This document shows, one piece after another, positions 22,438-33,442 of a stretch of DNA of 64,000 bases (positions are counted from its first letter, which is position 1; every line of letters begins with the position of its first letter). The translations under genes and the position numbers were made by a program. Source of the stretch: Macrothele yani (Eukaryota; Arthropoda; Arachnida; Araneae; Macrothelidae); assembly GCA_039090855.1 (NCBI GenBank), contig CM076990.1, forward strand, positions 203,846,490 through 203,910,489, read 5' to 3'. The notes beneath the pieces are model-generated. The model was not told the DNA's origin, did not search any database, and saw only the letters and a list, made by a program, of their open reading frames with translations.

Positions 22438-23330
22438 GGCCCAACACACATTTTATTGTCTTGAAAGTTAAACATTTTCTTGGATATATTTGGGATGCTG
22501 ATTCCAAAAATGGCATCAGTTCTGCCCTATCAGCTATAGTTTTGGAGATAGGGCATAATCACCCTATATGCTGATTCCACCGGCCATCCGTCAAATTTCG
22601 GGATCCTACATAGCATGATCTTCTATTTTTGACATGATCTTGAGAAATATTGATACTATATACGTACTATTGAAGCGAGCACATATTACTGAATCTGTAT
22701 ATTTCAACACAAGAGCATATAAACTGATCAGTCATTCACCATATGAGAAACGTTTTTTATAGGACTTTCTAGAGTGAGATCAACGAGGACAGTCCCGTTG
22801 AAGGTTCCAGCAGTAATCTGCCATCATGTGGGTATCCTACATGATGGCAGTATCATGGGATACCCACATGATAGTTTTTTATGTCCTGGTGAAATCTCCG
22901 AGCTGAACACCAAACTAACCAAAATAGTCCCTCTTCCCAAACTCAGAAATAGGTTTCCTACTTTCTTGAAGGGTGTACTCGCCACAAATATAGCAAAAGA
23001 CATCTGGATGATTCAAGCAATTTCTTCGTGGGGAAGCCATGGCGTCTGCTTAGTCTGCAAACAAAATCAGATCACATTAGATTATCTGGTTGTATAGTTG
23101 TTCACAAAATCCCAATTTGACTAACAAACATTGGCTTTACACACATAAAATAACAATATTTCCGCACATCAGCATATAGGGCGGGTATGCCGTATCTCCA
23201 AAACTAGAGCTCATAGAACAAAACTGATGCCATATTTGGAATCAGCGTCCCAAATACTGTATACCCAAGAATAGGTCTAACTTCCGAGGCACAAGAATTT
23301 TGTTTTGTTGTTGGGCTGTGTTATCCATTA
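22438..23330. mobile_element. ~0.9-kb inverted-repeat element with ~140-bp arms
   Basis: The left arm (GGCCCAACACACA..., GGATGCTGATTCCAAA, GGCATCAGTTCTGCCCTATC, AGTTTTGGAGATAGGGCATA, CCCTATATGCTGAT) is mirrored at 23187-23330. The ~600-bp centre has no recognisable transposase. The plus ORF at 22774-23097 has no known domain. Likely a non-autonomous DNA transposon; the target duplication is unresolved. Confidence 0.8.
22818..22872. repeat. Two overlapping, mutually exclusive hairpins
   Basis: CTGCCATCATGT (22818-22829) pairs with ACATGATGGCAG (22839-22850). ATCATGTGGGTATCC (22823-22837) pairs with GGATACCCACATGAT (22858-22872). They share bases, so only one can form at a time. Confidence 0.9.
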
Positions 23331-23600
23331 GATACTTGTCGTTGTTGTTGTTTTTGTGTTTTCTGTAATGAGTTCCATTGACTATGAATAACTTTGAAGT
23401 ATTTTATTTGTGTCGAAAAAGATTCAGAACACGTGCTTATGACAACTGAAAATTCGGGTGTTATCTATCTTCCTGTTATATGTACTAAATTGCATAACTC
23501 ATTGCATCATCGACCCTGACTTATTACACAAACCTAATTGCTTTTTTGTTTCCTTTGTTTCCGTCGCTATATTGTTCCTAAAGAAGGTGAACATCTGAAT
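23331..23600. other. Short unassigned spacer
   Basis: Contains a GTTGTTGTTGTT run near 23341-23352. Nothing else recognised. Confidence 0.3.
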
Positions 23601-24999
23601 CGCAATCATTTGCAAAAGTTTAAGACCACCTGTCAATTTATTGAAAATTAAGATTTTCAAAGAAACAATTACTTTCCAGTCAAATATATTTGAAAAAATG
23701 TCACCACATATGATTACTTACATTCTTTAGAACACAAAAAGACCGAAATCAGTACTTCGTGTGGCCCCCCTTTGTTTTTTCTATAACAGACAGAATACGA
23801 TGTGTCGTACTCTCAATGAGGGAGTCCCTTCCAGTAGTCCCTTGAAATGTCTTTGTACCACACGTACTTTAGTGCGTTAATCAAAGCTAGGGATTTGATG
23901 GCTGTTTTTCTGCTACCTTGTCATTTAAAATGGTCCACAAATTTTCGATGGTGTTAAGATCTGTACTACTGTATTACCGGGCCAGTCAAGCACATTTTTG
24001 TTTTCCGTCTGCAGGTAGTTCTTTACTGTCTTGGATCTGTTGCATGGAGCACTATTATGCACAAAGATTATGCATCTGTGCACTTCCGTAAGAGTTAACA
24101 GTTTCCCGCGTAACATTTTCACATAAAAAGGACCAGTCATGGTTGGGCCTATCAGCAAAAAGGATAATAAAGCAGTAACAGGTGCTGACATAGCACTCAA
24201 TATCATCTGACTGGGCGGACGTTTCACTGTGGTAACTGTGTATTTTTCATCACACGTTTTGCCTTCTGATCGTCGAAGATGTGCTTCACGTTGTTCAAAT
24301 GGACGCACAGTTGATTCATTGGAAAAAACAAACTTGGCTCCAATTTTCAGCAGTCCACGATTGATGACGCTTCGCAAACTGGAGTCTTCTTTTTCATGAC
24401 AGAAGCTAGTCTAGGTTTATATGCCAGTTTATAAGACTTTAATTCAAAATCTTTGTTAAGACATCGGGAAAGTGTGCTGATACTAATATTAGATCATTCT
24501 AAATGTAGAAAGGCCTTGCTTTTCTTGCACGAATTCCTCGCAGAACGCAGAACTATTCGCCTTATGATATTGTCATCACGTGGTGTTGCTGTCCTTGGAC
24601 GTCCACTTATCTTTCGGTCACTAAATTCACCTGTATCTCGGTATTTCATGATCGTATTATGAATAGCAGTCTTGTGCGCATTCACCTTTCTGCTTATATC
24701 ACATTCGGAGTATCCTTCATGATATAAAGCTACTATTTACGCCCTCTGAGTAACACTTAATGACGCTATTTTCTGACCATTTTTCGCTGTTTAGATAATT
24801 CGTACGAAACCTCTCAGCATGAAAACCAGAAGCAAACTGACGCTCGCACGCTTCCGCTAACTCTGTCAACAGCTACAGATGTAGGATGATGCAACACCAA
24901 CAGGAAGATGAGTAATACAGACAGTAGCTGACGAAATACGAAATCGGCAGAAATCTTCTAATAGCAACAGGTGGTCTTAAACTTTTGCAAATGACTGTA
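23601..24999 (-). mobile_element. Tc1-like transposon with TIRs
   Basis: Left end CAATCATTTGCAAAAGTTTA and right end TAAACTTTTGCAAATGACTG are inverted repeats continuing into AGACCACCTGT. TA follows on the right at 24998-24999; the left TA has become CG. About 1.4 kb. Confidence 0.9.
23925..24800 (-). pseudogene. Tc1-like transposase, catalytic residues lost
   Basis: The N-terminal helix-turn-helix is at 24494-24685 (HNTIMKYRDTGEFSDRKISG, RPRTATPRDD). The core is at 23925-24377: FSNEST replaces the family FSDES (Asp to Asn) and VHNSAPCNRSK replaces DNAPCHRSK (second Asp lost). The C-terminal part reads LDWPGNTVVQILTPSKICG, where the third motif (PDLNPIE) is garbled. Inactive. Confidence 0.86.
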
Positions 25000-27206
25000 T
25001 CGTAAGTCCATATTTTAAAGAGAGAAGATTTTGGAAGTTTAGGGTTAGCTAACCGAATCTGCAGTGTAAGAATACATTCCTAACGCTGAGTCCTTTCGTT
25101 AACGACAGTGACCGGACGAGCAAAACAATCCCGGATTCCACACTGTAAAAAAAGTAAAAAATTGAAGATGACACTAAATATTTTTTGAAGAACAAAATTC
25201 CTTAGCGGAACGTATGAAATGCACTAATTCCAAACACAAATGTCTGTTCCTTTATTTTTTTATAATTTCAATTTCATTTGCTTATATGAAATACTAGAAT
25301 GATGTACTTAGCATTTTAATAAGTGCTGCAATTTAATCAACATTTCCGGGTTGGCAGAGTTTCCAAATATTAGTCATGCTGTTCGTGAAAAAACATCTCG
25401 GAAATAAGTCGTGCCTTTATTATTCTTTACCAAGGTTAGCTGCGTAAGCTTCACATTTTAAAGCGGATCAGCATTATATTAAAAAAACAAAACGACAAAT
25501 TTTTTGCCTTGTCTCGACTGTGTTGTCCTCGAAGCCGATAACTCGCCAAAAAATTGGATCAAGGCTACCACTATTAAAAATTCTGAATGCGAAGGTTGAG
25601 CGGGCAACTCCCAAAGAGGCTTCCGCATTGGACGCTGAAGGCATCGCTACATTTAATTGTGAGGCAAAACGAAGAACATTAAAAACAAAAACTCATTTCT
25701 TAGAAATTCCTCGTTCTTTTAGCTGTATCACAATGAAACTCGTTCGGTACGGCTCATTTCTCAGATAATAATGCTTCATTATACCTCTTTAATCACCAAG
25801 ATTTTTTTAACTAAATGATTTCGGATTTGTTTTTTCTCTTGAACTTCCATTCACTGTTATAATGCCCTCTTTTTTGCTTTCTTGTATCATGACAGCAAGA
25901 AAAGTCTTTATGCAAAGAATTTCAGCAAACCGAAATAAGTATAACAGTAAATAAAAACAGTAATAAGAAAAAAAGATCGGAAACCATATTCTTGTATTTG
26001 GTAACATGATCAATCGAATAGGTAAATGCCTATCAGTACAGAGGATGTTCATACATTTTTAGAACGATTTTTCAGCAATATGGTAAATGTTTAAATTAAA
26101 AATGTATCTTAAATGTTCTATCTGTTAGCCCTTTCTCTGGATATGAACCTACATCTAGATTCTATATAATTTTTGACTACAGAACTTGTGGAGTTGAGAT
26201 ATAATAGAAATACCAACGTTTACCACAATCAAAAAGTTTATTATATACATCTACCATTGGTTCGCAGAACAATTGGTTGGGGCTTCATTAGGAAGAATGG
26301 ATCGTAAACATTCAAATCATTGTGACATCATCGGAGTTCTGACGGTCACGGTTTTTGGTGAGTTGTTTCCACGCGCTTGAAAGAAATGGAGTTGGAGTCA
26401 TGTCGTTGACAAGAGTCGAAGAGTTCCGATATATGTAAAAAGCTTCTAATACATTAAGCTTGATAGTCGAATCAAGTTTATCAATTTCTAAACTAAAATT
26501 TATGGTTATTTTCGTGACAGTGTTTGGCTGTAGACGACCTCTTCAGTTCATAGTTCCGTACGTAGTTCATGTGTTCCTTCACACTGAAATTAAAAGTCTG
26601 CAGGTCTGTCTTACATATGAAAGTTCACAATCACAAGGTATCTGATATCATTCACTAGGTATCTGCTAAATGTTTTTCCATGATCTCAGGAAAATTTTTT
26701 ATTTCGTAATATCATAAAAAATCATCTCATTCAACGCTGGAACAAGTGTGCTGCAACGGAAGGGGACTATGTTATAAAATGTGTTCCACGTAAGTTCTCA
26801 ATAGATGTAATATATTTCATAAATTAATTACAAATATTTACTTACCATCGTAAATAAATCAACCGAAAAATTTGCTACTGAAACGGAGATAAGGACCTCG
26901 ATAGTACAAAATTGCTGTGAAGCACATTCTATTGGTTATTGAATATATGTTTGCATAAGTTCTTTATCCCTTTTGACGACGGAGGATACCAAAGTGCAGT
27001 TTTCCCGCTATTAATAGTATGATATCAAATAAAAAACATAGCATATGTGACATATATCTCTAATTTAACCTTCCTTTTACATTCCTGTGTTTTAATGAAA
27101 ATTTTGTTTCTTCTCGTTAATGTTTACTAAATTTGGCGCCACAGGGTTTCTCCTAGTGAATTTGAGATTCACAGTCCTGACAGCGAGTCAAAAGTCAAAC
27201 AATTTA
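25000..27206. other. Unassigned AT-rich sequence
   Basis: More than 2 kb with no recognisable domain, tandem array or element terminus. The small ORFs 25520-25768 plus and 25807-26052 minus show no family resemblance. This is one of the few stretches free of identifiable repeats. Confidence 0.4.
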
Positions 27207-28320
27207 TTAGGTGTACAACTTAATTCTCGGCCGCTAACCGCAAGCGATCATAGAACGTCGGCAGATGCAAATAGCTATGTGCGATAATGGCTGATTACAG
27301 CGCCATCCAACAGCTTTCCAGGTAACCATAACCGCTCACAGCTGTGGTGACAGAAGGGACGAACGTTGACGGTGAAAGCAATGTCGTTCGAGAAGCAACA
27401 TTTGAGACACTGCCTCCTGTTCGCGTTTCCCCGCACGGGGATAACTGGTTTTCCAGTTATTTGGGGAGTGGCGCCCCCACGGCCCGAGCTGACCTTGTGA
27501 CTGGTCAACATCTGATGTCATGCCACAGCTTGTTTTTTTCTTATTTTGGTGCTGTTGGTGTTTGCAGGGACGGCTGTTCATCCAGCTGTTGGGGAGTCGC
27601 GGCCCCACGTTCCCGAGCTGGTCTTGTGTCTCGCTTTTCGTTTTTATTTATTTTCTCCACTGGCTAGTTGCCCGTGTTGTGTTCCCTACCTAATCGCTAC
27701 CACGTTATGTACTAACACCCCGGTCTTGTGGTTTTGTTACCCTCCACCACTAACTTATTTATATTACCCGCTCAGTTCGTAGGTTGCTGAGATTCCGTTT
27801 AGGTTCCCTGCCAGGATTTGTCTTCTTTGGATTTCTTTTTTCCTTTTAGCTGGTTTGGGTGCTAGACCTACCTGCATGTTTGCCGCGTGCGGAGACCCGT
27901 GAGGCGGAAATGGGATGTCTGGCGGCTGAGGTCGCAGGAGACCGGTTAAGTGCCTCCTGTGTACCAACACTCCTCTTCGACCCCGGCTTCGCTGTAAACG
28001 GGAGGCTAGAGACTAACCCACCTCTAGTCAGAAGTCTTGTACCAAGTTGTGTACCGGGCTTTAGCGGCTTTTTTGTCGTATGGCACGGCAGGGTGAGCCT
28101 GGGGACTGTGGGATCATGCCAAAGGCGTTGGCATGACGGTACCAGGAGGCCGAAGTGTCCGCCGAGTGCGTGTGATCACAGCCAACGGACTATATCTGCA
28201 ACGTATAAGCTCCAGAACTGTGTCTAGCGTCGTTTTCTTGGCTTGCGGACCTCCAGTTCTCCCTTGTAGGGCTCGGTGGTGGGTGGAGTAGTTTGCAGAC
28301 GAATCTTCCTTCTTTTTTCC

Positions 28321-29544
28321 ATGGGTAGAAACAAGAAACAAAACTCCAAATTTAGGACACCTGTGAATATGATAGTTGACAACGACTCTCCTTCGTCTTC
28401 TCAACCTACCAAGTCTCATACCCTTAAACGATCTTTAGACCATGACCTGGACCAAGAATGTGGAACCTCTTCTTCGGCAGCTGTACCAGTCGCTCCGAAG
28501 CGTCGTCTTCCCTCGATTGCTGTGAATACGTATGCTACGCACTTAGTTGTCGAATCCGTCGATCCGAATGAGAGACTGTCCACCAGATCTCCATTTTTCA
28601 TTTCTAAAGCTTTGGACGCTGCAGTTGGCCCCTTGCAGTCTGTGAGGAAGCTTCGCTCTGGGGACCTGCTTGTCCAAACTTGCAGTGTTTCTCAGAGTAA
28701 CACTCTTATGCACCTCACTAGTCTTCAAGGCATTCCTGTCAAAGTGGCACCTCACCCATTTCTTAACACCTCTCGGGGTGTTATTTCTGAGTTTGATCTG
28801 TTGCCATGCAGTGAAGAAGAATTGGTGACTGAACTTGCAGATCAAGGTGTTATTGCTGCACGTCGTATGATGTTCCGGCGTGATGCCTCTTTGATTAAAT
28901 CTAAAAATGTAATCTTGACTTTTAACTCCCCGAAAGTTCCGACCGAAATCAAGACTGGCTACTTGGTCTGTGGAGTTCGCCCGTACATTCCCAGTCCTCT
29001 GCGCTGTTTCCGGTGCCAGAGGTACGGGCATTCACAACGATTCTGTAAGAGTTCCGCTCGTTGCGCTAATTGTGGCTCCGGTGAACATGACGGGGAAGGT
29101 TGCACTTCTGCGGCCTGCTGTGTTAACTGTGGTGAGGCCCATGCTGCTTACTCCCGCAACTGTGTGAAATGGAAGGACGAGATGGCGATCCAGCGCCTCA
29201 AGACCCTGGAAGGCCTCTCGTACCCTGTTGCCAAGGCCAGGTTGGGTATTCCCAACAACCGTCAGCGTACTTTTGCCGCAGTTGTTCAGTCTCAGCCACA
29301 ACCCGTGCAGCCCTTTGTTCCGCGCCCTGTAGCTCTCGCCGCCCTTGCCAAGCGATCTACAGCTGACCAAGCGACTCAGGTGTTTTTCCCCGAGCTCCAG
29401 ATTTTTCGAATACCTGATTCTGGGCCTTCTCTTTGCAGCCGACCGTCTCTTCCAGTTTCCAGCCGAAAGTCTGCACGTGCGGCAGACCCGGCCCTCAATC
29501 CGCAAAGGTGTGCAGTGTCCATCCAACTGTCGCGGTGCACCTGA
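28321..29544 (+). CDS. LINE ORF1 (gag-like) with three zinc knuckles
   Basis: About 407 residues from ATG 28321 (MGRNKKQNSK); an in-frame upstream Met at 28276 is less likely because it lies in the 5' UTR. ORF1 proteins of this class bind the element RNA and form the particle in the cytoplasm. The N-terminal part is Ser/Pro-rich with a basic patch. Three zinc knuckles follow: C229-C232-H237-C242 (CFRCQRYGHSQRFC), C248-C251-H256-C261 (CANCGSGEHDGEGC) and C267-C270-H274-C281, the last with longer final spacing. Such triple knuckles are typical of Jockey-type nucleic-acid-binding proteins. The reading frame seems to slip near 29420: from 29433 another frame continues a gag-like Ser/Glu-rich tail to 29723, so the original protein was probably longer. 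Zinc ligands are all present. Confidence 0.9.
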   Translation: MGRNKKQNSKFRTPVNMIVDNDSPSSSQPTKSHTLKRSLDHDLDQECGTSSSAAVPVAPKRRLPSIAVNTYATHLVVESVDPNERLSTRSPFFISKALDAAVGPLQSVRKLRSGDLLVQTCSVSQSNTLMHLTSLQGIPVKVAPHPFLNTSRGVISEFDLLPCSEEELVTELADQGVIAARRMMFRRDASLIKSKNVILTFNSPKVPTEIKTGYLVCGVRPYIPSPLRCFRCQRYGHSQRFCKSSARCANCGSGEHDGEGCTSAACCVNCGEAHAAYSRNCVKWKDEMAIQRLKTLEGLSYPVAKARLGIPNNRQRTFAAVVQSQPQPVQPFVPRPVALAALAKRSTADQATQVFFPELQIFRIPDSGPSLCSRPSLPVSSRKSARAADPALNPQRCAVSIQLSRCT

Positions 29545-29574
29545 CCAACATTGCAACTGTCTCGGCCTCAGCGA

Positions 29575-29735
29575 GGTCCCCACCCTCAACCAACATTCTA
29601 GAGGAACATAGGGGAGAGGAGAGTGACAGTTCGTCCCCAGCCTCAACCAACATTGCAGAGGAGAGTGACAGTTCGTCCCCGCCCTCTGCCAGCATTGCAG
29701 AGGAGTGTGGGGGAGGAGAGTGACGGTTCGTCCCC
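29575..29735 (+). repeat. ~45-bp in-frame tandem repeat at the ORF1 tail
   Basis: Three units containing GAGGAGAGTGACAGTTCGTC followed by CCTCAACCAACATTGCAGAG variants. In the shifted frame they encode SP(A/P)S(T/A)(N/S)IAEESDSS-like repeats, forming an acidic, Ser-rich tail. Confidence 0.8.
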
Positions 29736-30537
29736 CTCCTGGTGAATCATCCTTTGTGTAGTTGTGTTTACTGATGATCATTATATTAGTTAATTATTAA
29801 ATACATAAATTTTTATATAACCCTAATTAACTAACGTGTCTTCACAGCTTTCATCATCCTCTTTTCCAACTTTTACCAAGCCTGTTTTCTCTTAATCCTT
29901 TTCCCCCGCTTTTAAACATCTGTAGCTGATAGTTCTTTGTCTGGCGCTCTTTGGCCAAACCTGGCCCTTGCGCCATTAAAATTAATCAACCAACCAACCA
30001 ACCTGTTCGCGTTTCAGCTGAAAACAAGTGCCACGGAAGCCCGGCAAATGATATGTGCTGCGTAGGGTGAGGCTGCTGTGTCCTACAGTACGTATAAGAA
30101 GTGGTTTCAGCTGTTTAAGCAGGGAATGTTCGATCTTCGCGATGCAGAACGTCCGGGACAGCCACAGAAAGTTGACGATGAGGAACTGGAACAACTGTTG
30201 GACGCGGATCCCTGTCGCACACAGTCAGAGCTTGGCCAGGAACTCGGAGTATCACGGCAAGCCATTGCAAAGCGGCTGCCCAAGCTTGGAAGGATTCACA
30301 AGGAAGGCCGTTAGTTGTCCCACCAACTGACAGCTGCGAAGTCTAGGCGCAACGATGTTTTTGTGTCCTTGCTCTATATATTCAAGAAGAAGGATTTCCT
30401 CCACAAGATTTTGACCTGTGATGAGAAGTGGATTCTCTACGATAATCCTAAACGGCGCAAATCGTGGGTTTATCCAGTTCAGCCTACCACCAGTACCGCC
30501 AAACCGAATATTTATGTCAGGAAGTTTTTGCTGTGCA

Positions 30538-30877
30538 CTGTAAAAATTTCACTGTAAATATTACGGTTTTAAACCGTTTTCCAGGGTGCCAACACAAAAC
30601 CATAAAATCTATAGTTTTATGCAGTGTTGGGGCAAAGCTATAGCTTTGCTCCAACACTGCATTTAATGAAGAAAACAGGACAGAATTTGGCTGGAGCAAG
30701 TCACGGTCCAAATAATTACGAAAACACAAAAATTTGGCTGGAACGAATGTGTTGATTGTGTTGGAGCATAGGTGTAGCTTTGCTCCAAAACTGCATAAAA
30801 CTGTAGATTTTACGGTTTTGCGTTGGTACCCTGGAAAACGGTTTAAAACCCTGAAATCTACAGTCAATTTTTTACAG
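30538..30877. mobile_element. 340-bp foldback MITE inside the mariner transposase gene
   Basis: Terminal repeats CTGTAAAAA(A)TT(T)...ACTGTA at both ends, with long inverted arms (AAACCGTTTTCCAGGGTRCC, AAAATCTAYAGTTTTATGCA). Flanked by TGTGCA at 30532-30537 and 30878-30883. Removal with one duplication restores the frame through LLCIWWDQGG. No coding capacity. Confidence 0.92.
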
Positions 30878-31413
30878 TGTGCATATGGTGGGATCAGGGC
30901 GGTGTCGTACACTATGAGTTGCTCAAACCTGGTGAAACGGTCAATGCTGAGCGTTACTGTCAGCAACTCATTCGTGTGAGTGACGCAGTGGAGGCGAAGA
31001 GGCCATACTCCGGCAAAAGCAGAAGGTCGGTCTTGTTGCTTCAGGATAGCGCGTCGTCACACCGCGAAAACGATTTTAAACACGATCACTGACCTGGGAT
31101 GGGAGATTTTGTCCCACCCGGCGTATTCTCCAGACTTCGCCCCGTTGGATTATCACCTCTTTTGCTCCCTGCAACATCACCTGAGTGATACACACTTCAG
31201 TTATGTCGAGGAGATCCACACAAGTATTGATGACTTTATCAACTCGAAACAGCCCTCTTTGTTTTCGCAGTGGCATTCGGCAGCCTCCTGACCGATGGCT
31301 CAGATGTATCCAACACGACGGGGATTATTTTCCTGATTAGGTACAAATTCAATTTTCTATAATTTGCTGTCAACTTGTTGTGCCTGTGGCCGAGAATAAA
31401 GCTGCACACCTAA

Positions 31414-32222
31414 TCGATAACGACGCATCACATAGAGTTCGATGTGCAATGTTTTATTTTCGTTGAAAGAGAAATTTGCGAGTTGTTCATGAGACAAGTT
31501 ACTTTAACTAAGCGCGAATGATCATGAACATTGTTAGGTGAACGATTCACATTTTTGCAATGACAAGGTAGCGTGCGATGATAAAACCGTTTTGATATTG
31601 AGTTCTGGGCAACGTATCTTGCTGTGCGGACATGTTTGTGGAAAGACAGTTTTGAAGTGTCGATGAAAGAAGAAGGGGTTTGAATATTTGTAAGTAACTT
31701 TGTATTCATTGAATCCTGGGCATTACTTGAAAATAAATGCTATGTAAAATTAAGTCTTCCAGTTACAAGGAACAAGTTGAAATAAATCTAGATTTTTGAA
31801 TGTAGCAAATTCACTAAGCTAAACCTTACGAGCACTAAGTTTTAAGTGAAGTCAAACCTTTAAGAAAACCTTAACATCAGGTTCAAATATACAACCCAAA
31901 AATTCACTGCTTATTACGCACCTATTTATAAGAAATAAGGAGAGACAAGACTTGCAGTTGCTCTGGTAATACCACCAAAGTAGGAACAGAATGATTGGAA
32001 TCTTTTCCGTTTGTTCTTTTTATATCTCCATCAGATTAGTTTAGCAAAACAAAGGTTTGTTGTATGGATTAAGAACTCGCTTATGTCTCATTTGGAATTC
32101 CTATCGCGAATGAATCTAAGGTTTGCGTTTATTTTTTCTATGCGGTTAGAAATTATAAGATTATTTTTCCTCTGCAGCTAGAAACCTTAAAGATCAGGTA
32201 ATTCCTCGTCCTTAGATCAAAA
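31414..32222. other. Unassigned AT-rich sequence
   Basis: Nothing recognised between two mariner copies. Confidence 0.35.
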
Positions 32223-33442
32223 TACAAGTGTTGTACCGAAAGTAAAGGGAAAGTGGGCATACCTTTTTTATTAACTGACAGAGGTCATTTAAAAATGCAC
32301 GTGTTAGCAGAGTAACTCTTCCTCTACAGTAACCCTTCTTCTTTATTACAGAAAAATAATGGATTCCAAGCAGAAGCAACGTGCTGGCATTGAGTTCCTG
32401 ACGAAGGAAGGGTGCAGCCTGTCCGACATCCACAGAAAGCTACAGAATATATACAGAGATAACACCATTGATAAGAGCAATACGCACAGATGGATGAGGA
32501 AGTTTAAATAATGGGAAACTAGCATTGAAGACAAATCATGCAGTGGGAGACCATCATCTGCTATCACTGACACGAATCGTCAGCCATTGGATGAATCGAT
32601 ACGCGCGGAGAGACGAGTCACAATCCGTGAGCTTGTTTCACAACTGGACTTTAGTCACAATGCCATACAGAAGATGGTGAAAGACTTAGGGTATTGGAAC
32701 GTGTATGCAAAGTAGGTACCTCGGCAGTTGACACCCGATTTGAAGGAGAGAAGATTGGAAGTCCGCTCTGATCTGCTGGAAGCGTTTGAAGACAATGAGG
32801 ACACGCTTTTTCAGATCAGGTGACAGGGGATTAAACGTGGGCGTATATTTACGTTCCGGAAACGAAACATCAATCCATGGAATGGCATCACTCCTTTTCA
32901 CCAAGGCCTAACAAGTTCAGCAGCCAGCGATCAGCACAGGAAGTCATGGTGACTGTTTCTTGAGAAGCTTAGAGAAGCCATAAGGAGGAAGAGAACAAAA
33001 AAGAATCTGAAAAGGATCCACAATCACCACGACAATGCGAGACCACACACGTCTTTGGCGATAAATCAGGCGATCAGCAAATCAGGATGGTTGGTGGTCT
33101 CCCATTAATCGTACAGCTCAGATCTGGTGCCCTCCGACTTCCAGCTGTTCGGTCCAATGAAGGACTGTCTCCGAGGACAAGGATTTGATGGCATAGATGT
33201 GGTGAAAGTGGCTGTGAAGAAATGGGTACAACTGTCCACACCACAGCTGAATTTTTTCAATGTGGATTCGAGAGTTAAGTTCAACGATGGCACAAATGCA
33301 TCGCTTGTGATGGAGACTATGTTGAGTAGTACCTTTGTACAGAGAAAGACTTACTCTACCAACATGTGCAATTTGAACGACCTTTGTTAGTTAATAAAGC
33401 AGTTCTGCCGACTTTTGCATTACTTTTGGTACAACCCACGTA
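32223..33442 (+). mobile_element. mariner-family transposon with TIRs and TA target
   Basis: Left TIR AAGTGTTGTACCGAAAGTAA (32226 on) and right TIR TTACTTTTGGTACAACCCAC (to about 33439) are inverted repeats, with TA at 32223-32224 and 33441-33442. About 1.22 kb. Confidence 0.9.
32359..33389 (+). pseudogene. mariner transposase with several in-frame stops
   Basis: From ATG 32359: MDSKQKQRAGIEFLTKEGCS, the helix-turn-helix with SNTHRWMRKFK then a stop at 32508, GRPSSAITDTNRQPLDESIR, a stop after YWNVYAK, RQLTPDLKERRLEVRSDLL, and a stop after DTLFQIR, where the first catalytic motif is not preserved. It then keeps HHDNARPHTSLAINQA (second Asp) and SSDLVPSDFQLFGPMK (third Asp). Nearly all of it is in one frame, so decay was mainly by point mutation. 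Confidence 0.9.

Larger units (their letters stand above)
27430..30001 (+). mobile_element. Jockey-type LINE copy with ORF1 but no ORF2 (half-LINE)
   Basis: Flanked by the 14-bp duplication CCTGTTCGCGTTTC at 27416-27429 and 30002-30015. It has a GC-richer 5' UTR of about 0.9 kb (27430-28320), ORF1, about 0.3-0.4 kb of 3' sequence and a terminal run of AACC units. The endonuclease/reverse transcriptase ORF that should follow ORF1 is absent, so the copy was either internally deleted before insertion or belongs to a lineage moved in trans. Confidence 0.9.
27381..31330 (+). pseudogene. mariner transposase, split by two insertions
   Basis: Likely start ATG 27381 (MSFEKQHLRHCLLFAFQL across the LINE insertion point). 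Helix-turn-helix part at 30078-30314 (YKKWFQLFKQGMFDLRDAER, LGQELGVSRQAIAKRLPKLG), with a stop after GRIHKEGR. Then LTCDEKWILYDN (first Asp, ~30420), PTTSTAKPNIYV, the MITE, GGVVHYELLKPGETVNAERY (30895), LLQDSASSH for the second Asp region, and YSPDFAPLDYHLF with the third Asp (~31125). The motif set fits the mauritiana/cecropia side of mariner. Stops and at least one frame change make it inactive even without the insertions. Confidence 0.9.
27207..31413 (+). mobile_element. mariner transposon carrying a LINE and a MITE inside it
   Basis: TIRs of 26 bp: TTAGGTGTACAACTTAATTC at 27207 and inverted at 31388-31413 (few mismatches). TA precedes the left end; the right side has TC. Removing the two insertions (27430-30015 and 30538-30883) leaves about 1275 bp, the size of an ordinary mariner. 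Confidence 0.92.

Noticed and set aside
22774..23097. 107-residue plus ORF as a transposase
   Set aside because: No DDE motif or helix-turn-helix is visible and part of it is made of the two hairpins.
29032..29781. 249-residue minus-strand ORF
   Set aside because: Antisense of LINE ORF1 and its tandem repeats; the repetitive protein (GTNCHSPLQCWLR units) mirrors the 45-bp repeats.
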